Part shown: positions 1 through 8,281 of the stretch, in pieces
Layout: each line of letters begins with the position of its first letter
How positions within the stretch are numbered: position 1 is the stretch's first letter
DNA from: a bacterium UBP8_UBA817
GTDB taxonomy: Bacteria; Margulisbacteria; Marinamargulisbacteria; SXXA01; SICP01
Assembly: GCA_945888435.1 (NCBI GenBank)
Contig: CAMCZW010000017.1
Coordinates: 1-33,988 of the forward strand
Length of the DNA: 33,988 nucleotides
Reading direction: 5' to 3'
Made by a program: the position numbers and the translations under genes
Notes under the pieces: model-generated
Told to the model about the DNA's origin: nothing
The model's input: the letters and a program-made list of their open reading frames with translations, nothing else
Database searches by the model: none

Positions 1-903
1 GAATTTGTGGAACAGGAAGCCAACAAAATCGTCATGTCCCAACGCCTAGCCAACAATATGAGTATTGCAAGTGAAGATGTTAGAACTACCGCAGACTTGG
101 GGATTAGCGAAGAAGAGTTGGCCACACAGATTCAGGAAAAACTTGAAAAAAAGTATCAGCGGATTGAAGCTGAAAAACGATTTATGACCTTTGGTGAATT
201 GACCAAGCCTGAGGTGCAAAATCAGATTGCGGCGGGGATTGCGGGGATTCAGCAGTCCATGGTGGATCAGGTTGGGCAATTTGTGGATATTGGAAGTGAT
301 GAAAAAATGCTTCTTTCTTCGGAGCAAGTTACATTATTGTTAATCTATCCATTTTTTGCGGTTCACACATTATGGACCTGTGCGGAAGCCCCCATTATTG
401 CCCGTTTATTGTATGGGAAGGATCATGACAAAGATGGCCCTCCCAACTCATTTCAGCATTCCTATTGGGCAGCGCTGGTAGCATGTGCAGGTGTGGGCAT
501 TCCATTTATTCATCCATCTGTAGGCCAAAGCTGGGGCGAAAAATTTACGAACGCAAGGGAAAAAGATAGATCGTCAGCATCCTTAATGGATATCCACAAC
601 GACAAAGTGGGCGCTAAAGTATTTAGAGATTGCGCGGACTATAAATGGAAATATAAAAAAGTCAGGATCGGCTGGTTTAAGGTTAAAATTCCAGTTTATA
701 TTACGACCTTTGTGAGTAGGGAGGAGATCATTTTGAAATTGAGAGAGAAGGTGGGGGATGGGGCTTATGTTTGGCGGGACGAGCTTAGAAATCGATGGGT
801 GGATGGGCAGGCGGCCGCCGACGTAGGGCATCGTGAGGGAGATGTCGTAAAACTACTACCTGTTTCTCCTGATAAACGAGCACTTGTTTATATCTCCAAA
901 TGA
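1..903 (+). CDS. DUF6973-like domain protein, 5' end outside the window
   Basis: The frame is open from base 1, and the first internal start (GTG at 7) has no visible ribosome-binding site, so this is probably the C-terminal part of a longer protein. The visible part has an acidic, coiled-coil-like stretch (about residues 30-100), then a hydrophobic segment (about 105-125). A conserved block follows with NSFQHSYWAALVA, then GEKFTNARE, then MDIHNDKVG. That spacing of His, Glu and (M)D-HN-VG matches the DUF6973 type of domain found at the ends of secreted or toxin-like proteins; this is from memory of the pattern, not a search. The C-terminus is short and basic. Its stop overlaps the start of the next lipoprotein gene (ATGA), so the genes are probably co-transcribed and the product may work at the envelope. 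The biochemical function is unknown. Confidence 0.6.
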   Translation, partial: EFVEQEANKIVMSQRLANNMSIASEDVRTTADLGISEEELATQIQEKLEKKYQRIEAEKRFMTFGELTKPEVQNQIAAGIAGIQQSMVDQVGQFVDIGSDEKMLLSSEQVTLLLIYPFFAVHTLWTCAEAPIIARLLYGKDHDKDGPPNSFQHSYWAALVACAGVGIPFIHPSVGQSWGEKFTNAREKDRSSASLMDIHNDKVGAKVFRDCADYKWKYKKVRIGWFKVKIPVYITTFVSREEIILKLREKVGDGAYVWRDELRNRWVDGQAAADVGHREGDVVKLLPVSPDKRALVYISK

Positions 904-1805
904 GGATCAAAAATAGAACTCTTACTAGATTGCTGATATGGCCCCTTCTAATTACCCTGACAGGGTGTGGGTCCCAGAAAAAAGACTCAGAGGGATATTA
1001 TGCTCTAGGCTGGACAAGTGATCAGAAGATTATTACTTCATATCGTCACAATCAAATTCAAGGGTCAGATAACTCCGAAGCCGTTTTTGCAAATCAATGG
1101 ATCTCAGAAATTGATCCTAAAGATTTAACAGAAGAAAAGATAGCCAATATCCCATGGGATGATGGCCCAGGTTACTTTTTCGGAAAAAAGGGTGAATTTG
1201 TTGGCTATATTGGAGTATCAAGACTCAGTCGAAGTTATGTCATTAAAAAAATTATTTTTCCTGATCAAGCAGAGGAAGCAAGCGTTGCAACTGAGTCATC
1301 TTTTGCATCTCTATTTCTTAATCCAGCAAAGACCCTCATGGTGATCAACGAAGAAAATCGATTTCGAATATACGGTACAGAGCTTAATTTTATAAAAGAA
1401 AGAGAGTTAGGCATAAATGCAGTTTGGAAAAATGATACTGAATTATTTTTTTATGATCAATCAAGTGACAAATTGGCACTTTATAATATGACTACAGAAT
1501 CGGTTTCCTTGTTTGCATTTTCTTTTAAGCCCGAATTCTTTAGCCCGACTCAAAACCTGCTCTCCAGTGTAGAAAATGGGATATTGTATCAATATAATCT
1601 TTCCACAGAAACAATTACGTCTAGAAATCTTTCTTATGACTATCAAAAGCTAGGAGTTCACTATTTTTCGCCAGATGGAAAAAAACTGTTACTTTCCAGC
1701 TGGGGAGGGTTTTATATCTCCCCCCCAGATATAGAATTACAATCAGCCCTCGCAATTTATCTCTACGACCTAGAAACCGATGTGTTGACCAAGGTGCGCG
1801 ATTGA
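900..1805 (+). CDS. Lipoprotein with beta-propeller-like repeats (paralog 1)
   Basis: The protein has 301 residues and starts at an ATG that overlaps the previous stop. The N-terminus has basic residues, a hydrophobic core and the lipobox LTGC with Cys23, so a lipid-anchored periplasmic or outer-membrane protein is predicted. The rest is rich in short beta-type repeats such as FSPDGKKLLLSSW and LYDLETD, which resemble TolB/WD40-like propeller blades. It is paralogous to the next gene: both share YY..xWT.D near the start, VWKN..ELFFY in the middle, LSYD followed by FSPxGxKL, and the same C-terminal TKVRD. No catalytic motif is visible, so a binding or scaffold role is more likely than an enzyme. 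Function unknown. Confidence 0.75.
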   Translation: MRIKNRTLTRLLIWPLLITLTGCGSQKKDSEGYYALGWTSDQKIITSYRHNQIQGSDNSEAVFANQWISEIDPKDLTEEKIANIPWDDGPGYFFGKKGEFVGYIGVSRLSRSYVIKKIIFPDQAEEASVATESSFASLFLNPAKTLMVINEENRFRIYGTELNFIKERELGINAVWKNDTELFFYDQSSDKLALYNMTTESVSLFAFSFKPEFFSPTQNLLSSVENGILYQYNLSTETITSRNLSYDYQKLGVHYFSPDGKKLLLSSWGGFYISPPDIELQSALAIYLYDLETDVLTKVRD

Positions 1806-2719
1806 GAAGGCTAGCTCTTTTATTTCTTTTTCTCTCCGTGCTTTCAGGCTGTGGGCAGTTTCAATCCGTTAAACGGGAGTATGTCGGATACTACCAGGTT
1901 AATTGGACAGCTGATGGCGACCTTATTGCAAGTAAAAGACAAAGTAGGATTGATTATGGATCGTCAATCAGCTTTGATGGCGAGTCTCGAAAAGAGACGC
2001 ATCAGATTGTGAAAATTAACCCTGAAAGTCTAATCGAAACTGTTATTTTAGATGTCCCCTGGTACGATGAAATCTCTTCTTTTAGCGGGTTTGGAGTCTC
2101 TACCCTATTTGGTTATTTGATCGACAATGGTTACCAAGAGGCTTACCTCAAAATAGTTAAAAATGGGGAGTTTAGCTATCCACGTCGGATTTCGCTCTCT
2201 TTTTTATTCCCCCGTATCGTTTGGAGTCCTGATCGACAGCATTTTGGCATTAGCATTAACGATGAAAAGTTTTTTATTTATGATTTGAATGGCGCTTTAA
2301 TTAAGGAGCGCAATGATGGCGGACATATTGTGTGGAAAAACAACCAAGAACTATTTTTTTACAGCCATGGCTCACAGAAGGCGGCACTCTACAGCCTCAA
2401 TTCGGATACGGTTACGGTTTTAAATCATAATATTAGGCCGGGGTTTTATGATGCCGCTCAAAATCGGCTTCTCTCGGTGAAAGACGGTGTTATGTTTACT
2501 TATAATTTAGATTTAGACTCTGTGACGACTAAGACTCTTTCGTATGATTTTTTAACACTTGATTCCTACTCCTTTTCACCTAATGGTCAAAAGCTTGCTT
2601 TATCAAAAAAGAAGGTATACCAGGCAAGCGGGTACACTTTATCGCAGGCGGACCAACCGTCTTTTGGGATTCACCTGTATGATCTTGACCGAGACGAGCT
2701 TACTAAAGTGAGGGATTAA
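1802..2719 (+). CDS. Lipoprotein with beta-propeller-like repeats (paralog 2)
   Basis: The protein has 305 residues and a TTG start at 1802 that overlaps the stop of paralog 1. The signal peptide is short and ends in the lipobox LSGC with Cys17, so lipid anchoring is predicted. The architecture and C-terminus match the preceding gene: YYQVNWTADGD near the start, IVWKNNQELFFY in the middle, YSFSPNGQKLALS near the end, and a final LTKVRD. The pair therefore looks like a tandem duplication that has diverged. The stop directly abuts the ATG of the next, barrel-type gene, which supports one transcript and possibly one envelope complex. No enzyme motif is recognised. Confidence 0.75.
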   Translation: MRRLALLFLFLSVLSGCGQFQSVKREYVGYYQVNWTADGDLIASKRQSRIDYGSSISFDGESRKETHQIVKINPESLIETVILDVPWYDEISSFSGFGVSTLFGYLIDNGYQEAYLKIVKNGEFSYPRRISLSFLFPRIVWSPDRQHFGISINDEKFFIYDLNGALIKERNDGGHIVWKNNQELFFYSHGSQKAALYSLNSDTVTVLNHNIRPGFYDAAQNRLLSVKDGVMFTYNLDLDSVTTKTLSYDFLTLDSYSFSPNGQKLALSKKKVYQASGYTLSQADQPSFGIHLYDLDRDELTKVRD

Positions 2720-3649
2720 ATGAGTAAATTTATCGCGTCTTGGTTTTTGTTTGGGTTATTAATATGGACTCCGATTTTTGCCAAAAGTTATCCATTTGTA
2801 CTTGAAAGAGGGCTTTTTCACTCTGATTTATTTGATATTGGCGGACAGTATAATGAAATTGGGTTTGTGTTTCAAAACCCTGCTCGTATTTTGGGGGCGA
2901 CCCCTAATGATCAGATTTCAACCGCTTATTCTACTAAGCCTGATGTTTCTGGCTATTTTCAAGATACGCTTATGGCTTACTTGTCGCTGGATAATATTGC
3001 ATTTGCGGCTGGAGGACTTTTATTTTTTAACCCTGATGTTTTAAGTACAAGCCCCCGTCCCTATACAGATGAGTTAACCCGACTTAGCGGCGCGGTTGCG
3101 ATTAGGTGTTCGCCAAAACTTCGAGTTGGCCTACGAGGAACGCAATTTAATCGCCAGCTTAATACGGATGAGGTCTCTTATTCGGCTGTTGATGCGGGGG
3201 TTTATTATGATACCCAATACAAAGGGCTAAGTGTGGGGGCTTATACTCATAATGCGATCCATTCAGACTATGAGTGGCAGAGTGCCGATTCTCCTGAAGA
3301 GCTTCGGCGGCAGGTTGTTTTAGAAGCGGATTATCGCTTTGATCATTTTAATTCTCGATTAAGTACTGATTTTGATGAATCAAGGTGGTTAATTCAATAT
3401 TTGCCATCTCTTCCCCAATCTCTCACTCCAATCCACTTGGGATTTCATGGTGATATTGTGGCGGACGATGACTTTTCTGTGTCAAGATATGGAGTTGGAG
3501 CTTCATTTGGAGGGTATCCGTTTTCAGATCTCTCTCTAATATTTATTCCGGGTTCAGATGTCAATGTACAAGTGGTCTATTGGTTTCATGTAATTCAAGT
3601 TGATCAGGTAGAAACCGCCCATGAATTGGGACTTCGCTTTTCTATTTAA
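2720..3649 (+). CDS. PorV/UPF0164-like outer-membrane beta-barrel protein
   Basis: The protein has 309 residues and starts right after the previous stop. It has a Sec signal peptide (hydrophobic residues 6-20, probable cleavage near FAKS). An FQNPARI motif follows about 30 residues into the mature protein, as in PorV/UPF0164-type barrels, where an N-P-A motif sits near the start. Alternating beta strands run to the end, and the last residues (GLRFSI) put an aromatic next to the C-terminus, consistent with an outer-membrane insertion signal. Homology is judged from pattern only. Last gene of the + strand cluster; the next genes are convergent. Confidence 0.6.
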   Translation: MSKFIASWFLFGLLIWTPIFAKSYPFVLERGLFHSDLFDIGGQYNEIGFVFQNPARILGATPNDQISTAYSTKPDVSGYFQDTLMAYLSLDNIAFAAGGLLFFNPDVLSTSPRPYTDELTRLSGAVAIRCSPKLRVGLRGTQFNRQLNTDEVSYSAVDAGVYYDTQYKGLSVGAYTHNAIHSDYEWQSADSPEELRRQVVLEADYRFDHFNSRLSTDFDESRWLIQYLPSLPQSLTPIHLGFHGDIVADDDFSVSRYGVGASFGGYPFSDLSLIFIPGSDVNVQVVYWFHVIQVDQVETAHELGLRFSI

Positions 3650-3714
3650 GAGCCAGAGCACCCATTACTGTGTGATATCGCCAGTACTGGATCGCTTGGA
3701 TTGTTATTGAAGTT
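3650..3714. other. Short convergent intergenic region
   Basis: This 65-bp gap lies between the convergent barrel gene and murF. It contains the 10-bp palindrome CCAGTACTGG at 3680-3689 but no GC stem followed by a T-run on either strand. No convincing terminator, RNA or small gene is seen. Confidence 0.4.
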
Positions 3715-4845
3715 CTACTTTTGAAATTTCTCCAATAAGAACTGAACAGTTTCTTCCATCTTCATTCCCCGTGATCCTTTAACTAGGATGACATCGCCAG
3801 GCTTGATTTCTTGGAGTAATTCTTGATGCAATTTGGCCTTATCCAGATAATTCATGATGGAGATTTCATCGGATTGCATTTGGCTTGAGTGGGGGCCCAT
3901 TGTAAAGATGCACGAGACTTCGTTTTCAATCGCTTCTGGGATGAGGGAATTGTGAAGCTCGTCTGCTTTGTCGCCTAACTCGAGCATATCGCCCAAAACG
4001 ACCATTTTTCGGCCACGGATTCGCTTGATGTGCTGCATGGCGTAGACGACTCCATCGGGATTGGCGTTGTAGCTGTCATCAATAATCGTTACGGTGGGTC
4101 GTTTGTGGATGGTCATGCGGTGCTTAGAGGGTTGGTATTGTTTGAGTCCAGCTTCGATTTCGGCATCGCTTAGTCCAAAGTGATGACCTACTTCGTAACA
4201 AAGGTTGAGGGTTTGATCAACTTTGGTACTGCCTTTGAAGGGTAGTAATTTAAATCCATGGGTCTCGACTTTAGTTTTGAGGAGTCCGTAATAGGGCGTA
4301 TTAAAGTTGATAAAGGCAAAGCGATTCTCACGCTCACCTTTGATGGGGTGTTGAAAAATTTCGGCTTTGGCCAAGGCGATGTTGCGCTGGGTTTTGAGGA
4401 TCTCGATATGCGCGTTGCCGATGATTGTGATCACGGTGTGGGTGGGCCTGACCATGCGGGTGAGTTGAGCTATTTCGCCGCGCTTACGCATACCCATTTC
4501 GACGATGAGGATGTCGGTGCTCGAGTCCGCCTTAAGGATGGTGAGCGGGACGCCAATTTCATTGTTTTGATTTTCTTCGGTACGGATGACATTGAATTTT
4601 TGGGAGAGGACATAGTAGAGCATGTCTTTGGCGGTGGTTTTTCCTGCGGAACCGGTGATGCCGATGACATGACATTTGAGTTTTTTTCTGTACTTTTTAG
4701 CGTAGTCTTCTAAATTGACATCGAGTATTTGAGCGCCTTTTCGGACGGCTTCATCAATAAACTTTCGCCCATCAAAATTGGGGCCTTGAATGGGGATAAA
4801 AATTTGCCCAGGCTTGATTTGTCGCGAATCAGTACAGATATCCAT
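3715..4845 (-). CDS. murF: UDP-N-acetylmuramoyl-tripeptide--D-alanyl-D-alanine ligase
   Basis: MurF adds D-Ala-D-Ala to the UDP-MurNAc-tripeptide in the cytoplasm, the last soluble step of peptidoglycan precursor synthesis. The sequence shows the ATP-binding loop GITGSAGKTT, NEIGVPLTIL, the EMGM motif, GNAHIE, and DDSYNANP followed by VLGDMLELG, which are typical MurF landmarks. At 376 residues it is shorter than common MurF proteins (about 450). It begins directly at the DSR motif (MDICTDSRQIKPG), so the N-terminal substrate domain is reduced. The start lies 2 nt after the murE stop, so the two are co-transcribed and probably translationally coupled. Confidence 0.93.
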   Translation of the reverse strand: MDICTDSRQIKPGQIFIPIQGPNFDGRKFIDEAVRKGAQILDVNLEDYAKKYRKKLKCHVIGITGSAGKTTAKDMLYYVLSQKFNVIRTEENQNNEIGVPLTILKADSSTDILIVEMGMRKRGEIAQLTRMVRPTHTVITIIGNAHIEILKTQRNIALAKAEIFQHPIKGERENRFAFINFNTPYYGLLKTKVETHGFKLLPFKGSTKVDQTLNLCYEVGHHFGLSDAEIEAGLKQYQPSKHRMTIHKRPTVTIIDDSYNANPDGVVYAMQHIKRIRGRKMVVLGDMLELGDKADELHNSLIPEAIENEVSCIFTMGPHSSQMQSDEISIMNYLDKAKLHQELLQEIKPGDVILVKGSRGMKMEETVQFLLEKFQK

Positions 4846-4847
4846 AG

Positions 4848-6029
4848 TTATGCCCTTTTGAGTTGATTTTTGATGGCCTGACTGGCCGTATCCTGATCGC
4901 TAAATGGGAGGGAAATCCCTCTACTTATTTGGGTTTTCTCGTGTCCTTTACCCGCGATGACGATGACATCATGGGGAGCGGCCATAGAGATGGCGTGGTT
5001 GATGGCGTCCTTTCGGTCTTCGATGACGATGGCATTCAGCTTGGATTGAATGCCGTTCAAAATATCAGCGATGATGTCTTGAGGATTTTCGTCCCGGGGA
5101 TTGTCGGAGGTGATGATGGTGGTGTGTGACCATTTTTCCGAAATTGCTCCCATTTTTGGGCGTTTTCCAGTATCTCTGTTTCCGCCGCATCCAAAGACGC
5201 TGATGACCTTTCCGCCGTCATGATCCGCCATCAGTTTGGCTTCGGTAAGAATGTTCTCTAATGCATCGGGTGTGTGGGCAAAATCTACTATGACGGTATA
5301 GGGCTGCCCCAGTGACAGCGTTTCAAATCGACCGGGTGGCGGTGGAGATGTGGATAAGTGAGTGATGATCTCTTCTTGAGACATTCCTAGAGCAAGGAGA
5401 ATCGCTTTAGACGCTTTGAGATTATCTAGGTTAAATCGCCCTTTGAGATGCGGAGTAAATCCTAAGTCTATTTTTTGAAAGTCTTCTGGCATGATTGAAA
5501 TTGTCTCAGGGGTGTTGGCCATAAAGGATAATTTAACGGCTTGATAGGCCTCGAAAGTCCCATGATAGTCCAAATGATCCTGAGTGATATTAGTGAGTAA
5601 TTTCACTTTGAAGTGGATTTCTTTAATGCGGTCTTGATGGATGCCGTGGGAAGAGACTTCCATGACATAGTGGGTTCCGCCATTTTGGAGATGAGTGGTC
5701 ATGGCTTTCGCGGTATCGAGAGATTCTGGCGTGGTGAGTTGGTGGGTGATCGTGCCTTGGACGCAGGACTTAAATCCGACTTTATTTAGGACATCATTAA
5801 CTAACTGAGTAACAGTGGTTTTTCCGTTAGTGCCCGTCACCCCAATTACAGTGAGGGTTTTGGAGGGGTTGCCATAGGCCGAATGTGCGATTTTAGCCAT
5901 TTCGGATCGGGTGACGCTAAGTACCTCGGATGCTCCGTTTTTGAGTGCGGTTTGAATGTGAATTTCTCCTCCGGGTAAACAGAGAAAGACATCGCCTTTT
6001 TGAATTGTTCTGGAATCGTAGCTGTACAT
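4848..6029 (-). CDS. murE: UDP-N-acetylmuramyl-tripeptide synthetase, meso-DAP type
   Basis: MurE adds the third amino acid to UDP-MurNAc-L-Ala-D-Glu. Visible motifs are GVTGTNGKTT (ATP binding), TTPES, EVSSHGI, TNITQDHLDYHG, a Lys in YQAVKLSF in the place of the carbamylated lysine, and DNPRDENP. DNPR is the family marker for meso-diaminopimelate as substrate; lysine-adding enzymes differ there. I prefer the start at 6029 (MYSYDSRTIQKG, 393 residues) because murF also begins at its DSR motif. An upstream in-frame ATG at 6095 would add 22 hydrophobic residues and overlap the start of the divergent sigma gene. Neither start has a clear Shine-Dalgarno sequence. Confidence 0.9.
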   Translation of the reverse strand: MYSYDSRTIQKGDVFLCLPGGEIHIQTALKNGASEVLSVTRSEMAKIAHSAYGNPSKTLTVIGVTGTNGKTTVTQLVNDVLNKVGFKSCVQGTITHQLTTPESLDTAKAMTTHLQNGGTHYVMEVSSHGIHQDRIKEIHFKVKLLTNITQDHLDYHGTFEAYQAVKLSFMANTPETISIMPEDFQKIDLGFTPHLKGRFNLDNLKASKAILLALGMSQEEIITHLSTSPPPPGRFETLSLGQPYTVIVDFAHTPDALENILTEAKLMADHDGGKVISVFGCGGNRDTGKRPKMGAISEKWSHTTIITSDNPRDENPQDIIADILNGIQSKLNAIVIEDRKDAINHAISMAAPHDVIVIAGKGHEKTQISRGISLPFSDQDTASQAIKNQLKRA

Positions 6030-6094
6030 TATTTGAAAGTATATCAGCAGGTGTGATAAGCTGAAAATCAACTCTCTTTTTAATTGGTGGTTCA

Positions 6095-6841
6095 TTGGGC
6101 GATAAAGATTCTGTAGTGTTAGAGTATGTGTCCACGCGCCGTCCAGAACTGCGTGAAGAGATCGTCGTTAAGTATCAAAATCTCGTTGATTTTATTGCTC
6201 GCAAATTTTCCTATAATAAAAGCGACACAGATGACCTCTGCCAAGTGGGTATGATTGGTCTATTGCGTTCTCTGGATCGCTTTGATCCATCGATGGATGT
6301 GGATTTTTCAACGTTTGCAACACCCAATATTATTGGCGAAATCAAGCATTACTTCAGAGATAAAAACCGACTCGTCAAAGCCCCCCGTAAATTACAGGAA
6401 TTGTCCTCCAAAGTACGATCCATGGTTCAACAAGCCGCCTATAATGGACACTCCTTAACTGTACCCCAAATTGCAGATGCCATGGGTGAAACTGAAGAGC
6501 GTATTTTAGAGGCAATGGAATGCTCTCAAAATGCGACCGTAATTTCACTTGATGCTCCGTCGATTAAAGGTGATTTTTCATCTGGAATGGAAAATAATTC
6601 TCCGACATTGCTAGATACGATTGGTGTGGATGGCAATGAGGATGCCCTTTTGAATAAAGAAACCCTCAGGGAAGTTATTTCTAATCTCCCAGAGCGTAAT
6701 CAGGAAATTATTTATTTACGGTTTTATTGTGGGTTTTCACAGTTGGAGATCGCCACTCGTGTGGGATTATCTCAAATGCATGTCTCCCGAATTTTAACGA
6801 AGTCTTTAGAAGAACTTCGGTCATTACTTAGTCGGGATTAA
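6095..6841 (+). CDS. RNA polymerase sigma-70 family factor, SigB/SigF/SigG type
   Basis: The protein has 248 residues. Region 2 includes DLCQVGMIGLLRSLDRFDPS (about 48-66) and FSTFATPNIIGEIKHYFRD, the signature of the SigB/SigF/SigG group. Region 3 is around residues 105-140. Region 4 contains LPERNQEIIYLRFYCGFSQLEIA with a helix-turn-helix ending SQMHVSRIL. I use the TTG at 6095, preceded by GGTGG with 4-5 nt spacing; a GTG at 6116 is an alternative. Factors of this group are normally controlled by an anti-sigma/anti-anti-sigma pair, but none is adjacent. It heads a co-directional run with the double-hotdog gene, ruvC and ruvA. Confidence 0.88.
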   Translation: MGDKDSVVLEYVSTRRPELREEIVVKYQNLVDFIARKFSYNKSDTDDLCQVGMIGLLRSLDRFDPSMDVDFSTFATPNIIGEIKHYFRDKNRLVKAPRKLQELSSKVRSMVQQAAYNGHSLTVPQIADAMGETEERILEAMECSQNATVISLDAPSIKGDFSSGMENNSPTLLDTIGVDGNEDALLNKETLREVISNLPERNQEIIYLRFYCGFSQLEIATRVGLSQMHVSRILTKSLEELRSLLSRD

Positions 6842-6845
6842 TCAG

Positions 6846-7799
6846 ATGGCGTCTCATTTAGATCGTTACGCGATTGAATCTCAACTTCCTCATCGATTTG
6901 AGAATATGCTTTTAGATACAGTCACGATTAGTGATGAATCTGCCGCAAAAGGCTCCTTTTCTTTAACCGTTACAGAGTCTGATGAATTAAATCGGTCCTT
7001 GTTTTATCGCCGCACTTTAGAAGGGCATTCTGTCATTATTTCACCTGTGCTTATGGAAATATTAGCCTTGGCTTCTATTGTGTCTGGTGGCGGGGTTAAG
7101 GATGATGAGATTTTATTTTATGCCGGAATTCGTAATTTTGTGATGACCCAGCTATCTCTTTTAGGGGATGAAATGATAGGAAGTGTCCAAAAAGAAGCAC
7201 AAAAAGGGCCATTTATTCAGTTTTCAGGTTGTGTGAAGTCGGGTGGCCAGGATATCGCGTCTGGAGCAATGACGGCATTCGTGGCAAAGCAATCGTCGGT
7301 TTCAGGTGAAAAGGCCCCGCAAAGTACCGCTATTTTTGAGTATCCTAAAACGGTTCATCTTGAGAAAGACTTAGTATCGTTTCCAAAATCCCCAGATATG
7401 ATTGCGATTGATCGATTGGTTCATATGGATTTAGAAGCTCAGTATGCGATTGGAGAGTATGAATATCCTCTGTCTCACCCGTTAATTCGGGGACATTTCC
7501 CAGGGTTGCCGGTAATGATGGGTGTGATGCAAATGATTGCGGTTGAAGATTTATGTATGCTTGTTTTAAGACATATACCCCCTACGGATTACACTCAAAT
7601 TACTTGTGATGCCGAAATTAAAGGTAAAGATGGCCGTCTTATTGCCGATATGAAAGGGTTAATCCTGCATATTGAACATGATGCTTATGCAGCTCCTTTT
7701 TATGTGGTGATGACGAGCGCTAAAAAAGTGACCTTTAAAAATCGAGTGTCTCCGTCAGATTTTATTTCTATTCATCTTAATTCATTGTCTTTTTCATGA
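6846..7799 (+). CDS. Double-hotdog FabZ/FabA-like dehydratase-related protein
   Basis: The protein has 317 residues and begins 5 nt after the sigma factor stop. The C-terminal half carries a FabZ-type signature, HPLIRGHFPGLPVMMG (about residues 211-226), with the usual catalytic His at 217. Fourteen residues after that His, where FabZ has its catalytic Glu, the sequence has Ile231; the nearest acids are Glu234 and Asp235. The N-terminal half (about 10-150) looks like a second, degenerate hotdog unit with EGHSVIISPVLMEILAL, including His61 and Glu71. Known families suggest 3-hydroxyacyl-ACP dehydratase chemistry, but with this active site the protein could be a binding or regulatory paralog. 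Its last codon overlaps the ruvC start (ATGA). Confidence 0.65.
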   Translation: MASHLDRYAIESQLPHRFENMLLDTVTISDESAAKGSFSLTVTESDELNRSLFYRRTLEGHSVIISPVLMEILALASIVSGGGVKDDEILFYAGIRNFVMTQLSLLGDEMIGSVQKEAQKGPFIQFSGCVKSGGQDIASGAMTAFVAKQSSVSGEKAPQSTAIFEYPKTVHLEKDLVSFPKSPDMIAIDRLVHMDLEAQYAIGEYEYPLSHPLIRGHFPGLPVMMGVMQMIAVEDLCMLVLRHIPPTDYTQITCDAEIKGKDGRLIADMKGLILHIEHDAYAAPFYVVMTSAKKVTFKNRVSPSDFISIHLNSLSFS

Positions 7800-8281
7800 T
7801 TTTTTTGGGAATTGATCCCGGACTCGCAACCACAGGCTATGGAGTAATACGCGCGGAGGGTAATCGGTTGTCATTGGTCGATTATGGGGTGATTAAAACT
7901 CCAGCCAAGACACCTCTGCCTGATCGGTTATTAATGTTATCTCAGTCTTTTTTTGCGGTTCTTACTCAATTTAAACCGACGGCGGTCTCTGTTGAAGAAT
8001 TATTTTTTAATACTAATACAAGTACTGCAATGGCCGTTGCCCAATGCCGTGGGGTTATTTTACTAAAGTCTAAAGAATATGGATTACCCGTGTCTGGATA
8101 TACGCCTTTACAGGTTAAACAGGCCGTCTGCGGGTATGGTCGTGCCGAAAAACAGCAGGTGCAGTATATGGTTAAACAACTTCTGGGGATGACGGCAATT
8201 CCTCGACCTGATGACGCAGCTGATGCGCTTGCGATTGCAATTTGTCACAGTCATTCTCATCTTATACAATCGCTTTCATGA
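7796..8281 (+). CDS. ruvC: Holliday junction resolvase RuvC
   Basis: RuvC cuts four-way DNA junctions in homologous recombination together with RuvAB. The 161-residue protein shows the RNase H-like acidic set: Asp7 in GIDPGLATTGYG, Glu67/68 in SVEELFF, and PRPDDAADALAIA near residues 137-147, which carries the C-terminal aspartates. Length is normal for the family. The start overlaps the previous stop (ATGA), and its own stop overlaps the ruvA start, so translation is coupled. ruvB is not in the window. Confidence 0.95.
   Translation: MIFLGIDPGLATTGYGVIRAEGNRLSLVDYGVIKTPAKTPLPDRLLMLSQSFFAVLTQFKPTAVSVEELFFNTNTSTAMAVAQCRGVILLKSKEYGLPVSGYTPLQVKQAVCGYGRAEKQQVQYMVKQLLGMTAIPRPDDAADALAIAICHSHSHLIQSLS

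Noticed and set aside
4258..4713. 151-codon open frame on the + strand opposite murF
   Set aside because: It is the antisense of conserved murF motifs, has low-complexity Gly/Asp/Phe content and no recognisable domain or ribosome-binding site.
8242..8277. Extended N-terminus for RuvA
   Set aside because: The extra 12 residues lie within the ruvC reading region, and RuvA proteins start at MIxxLxG, which fits the ATG at 8278.
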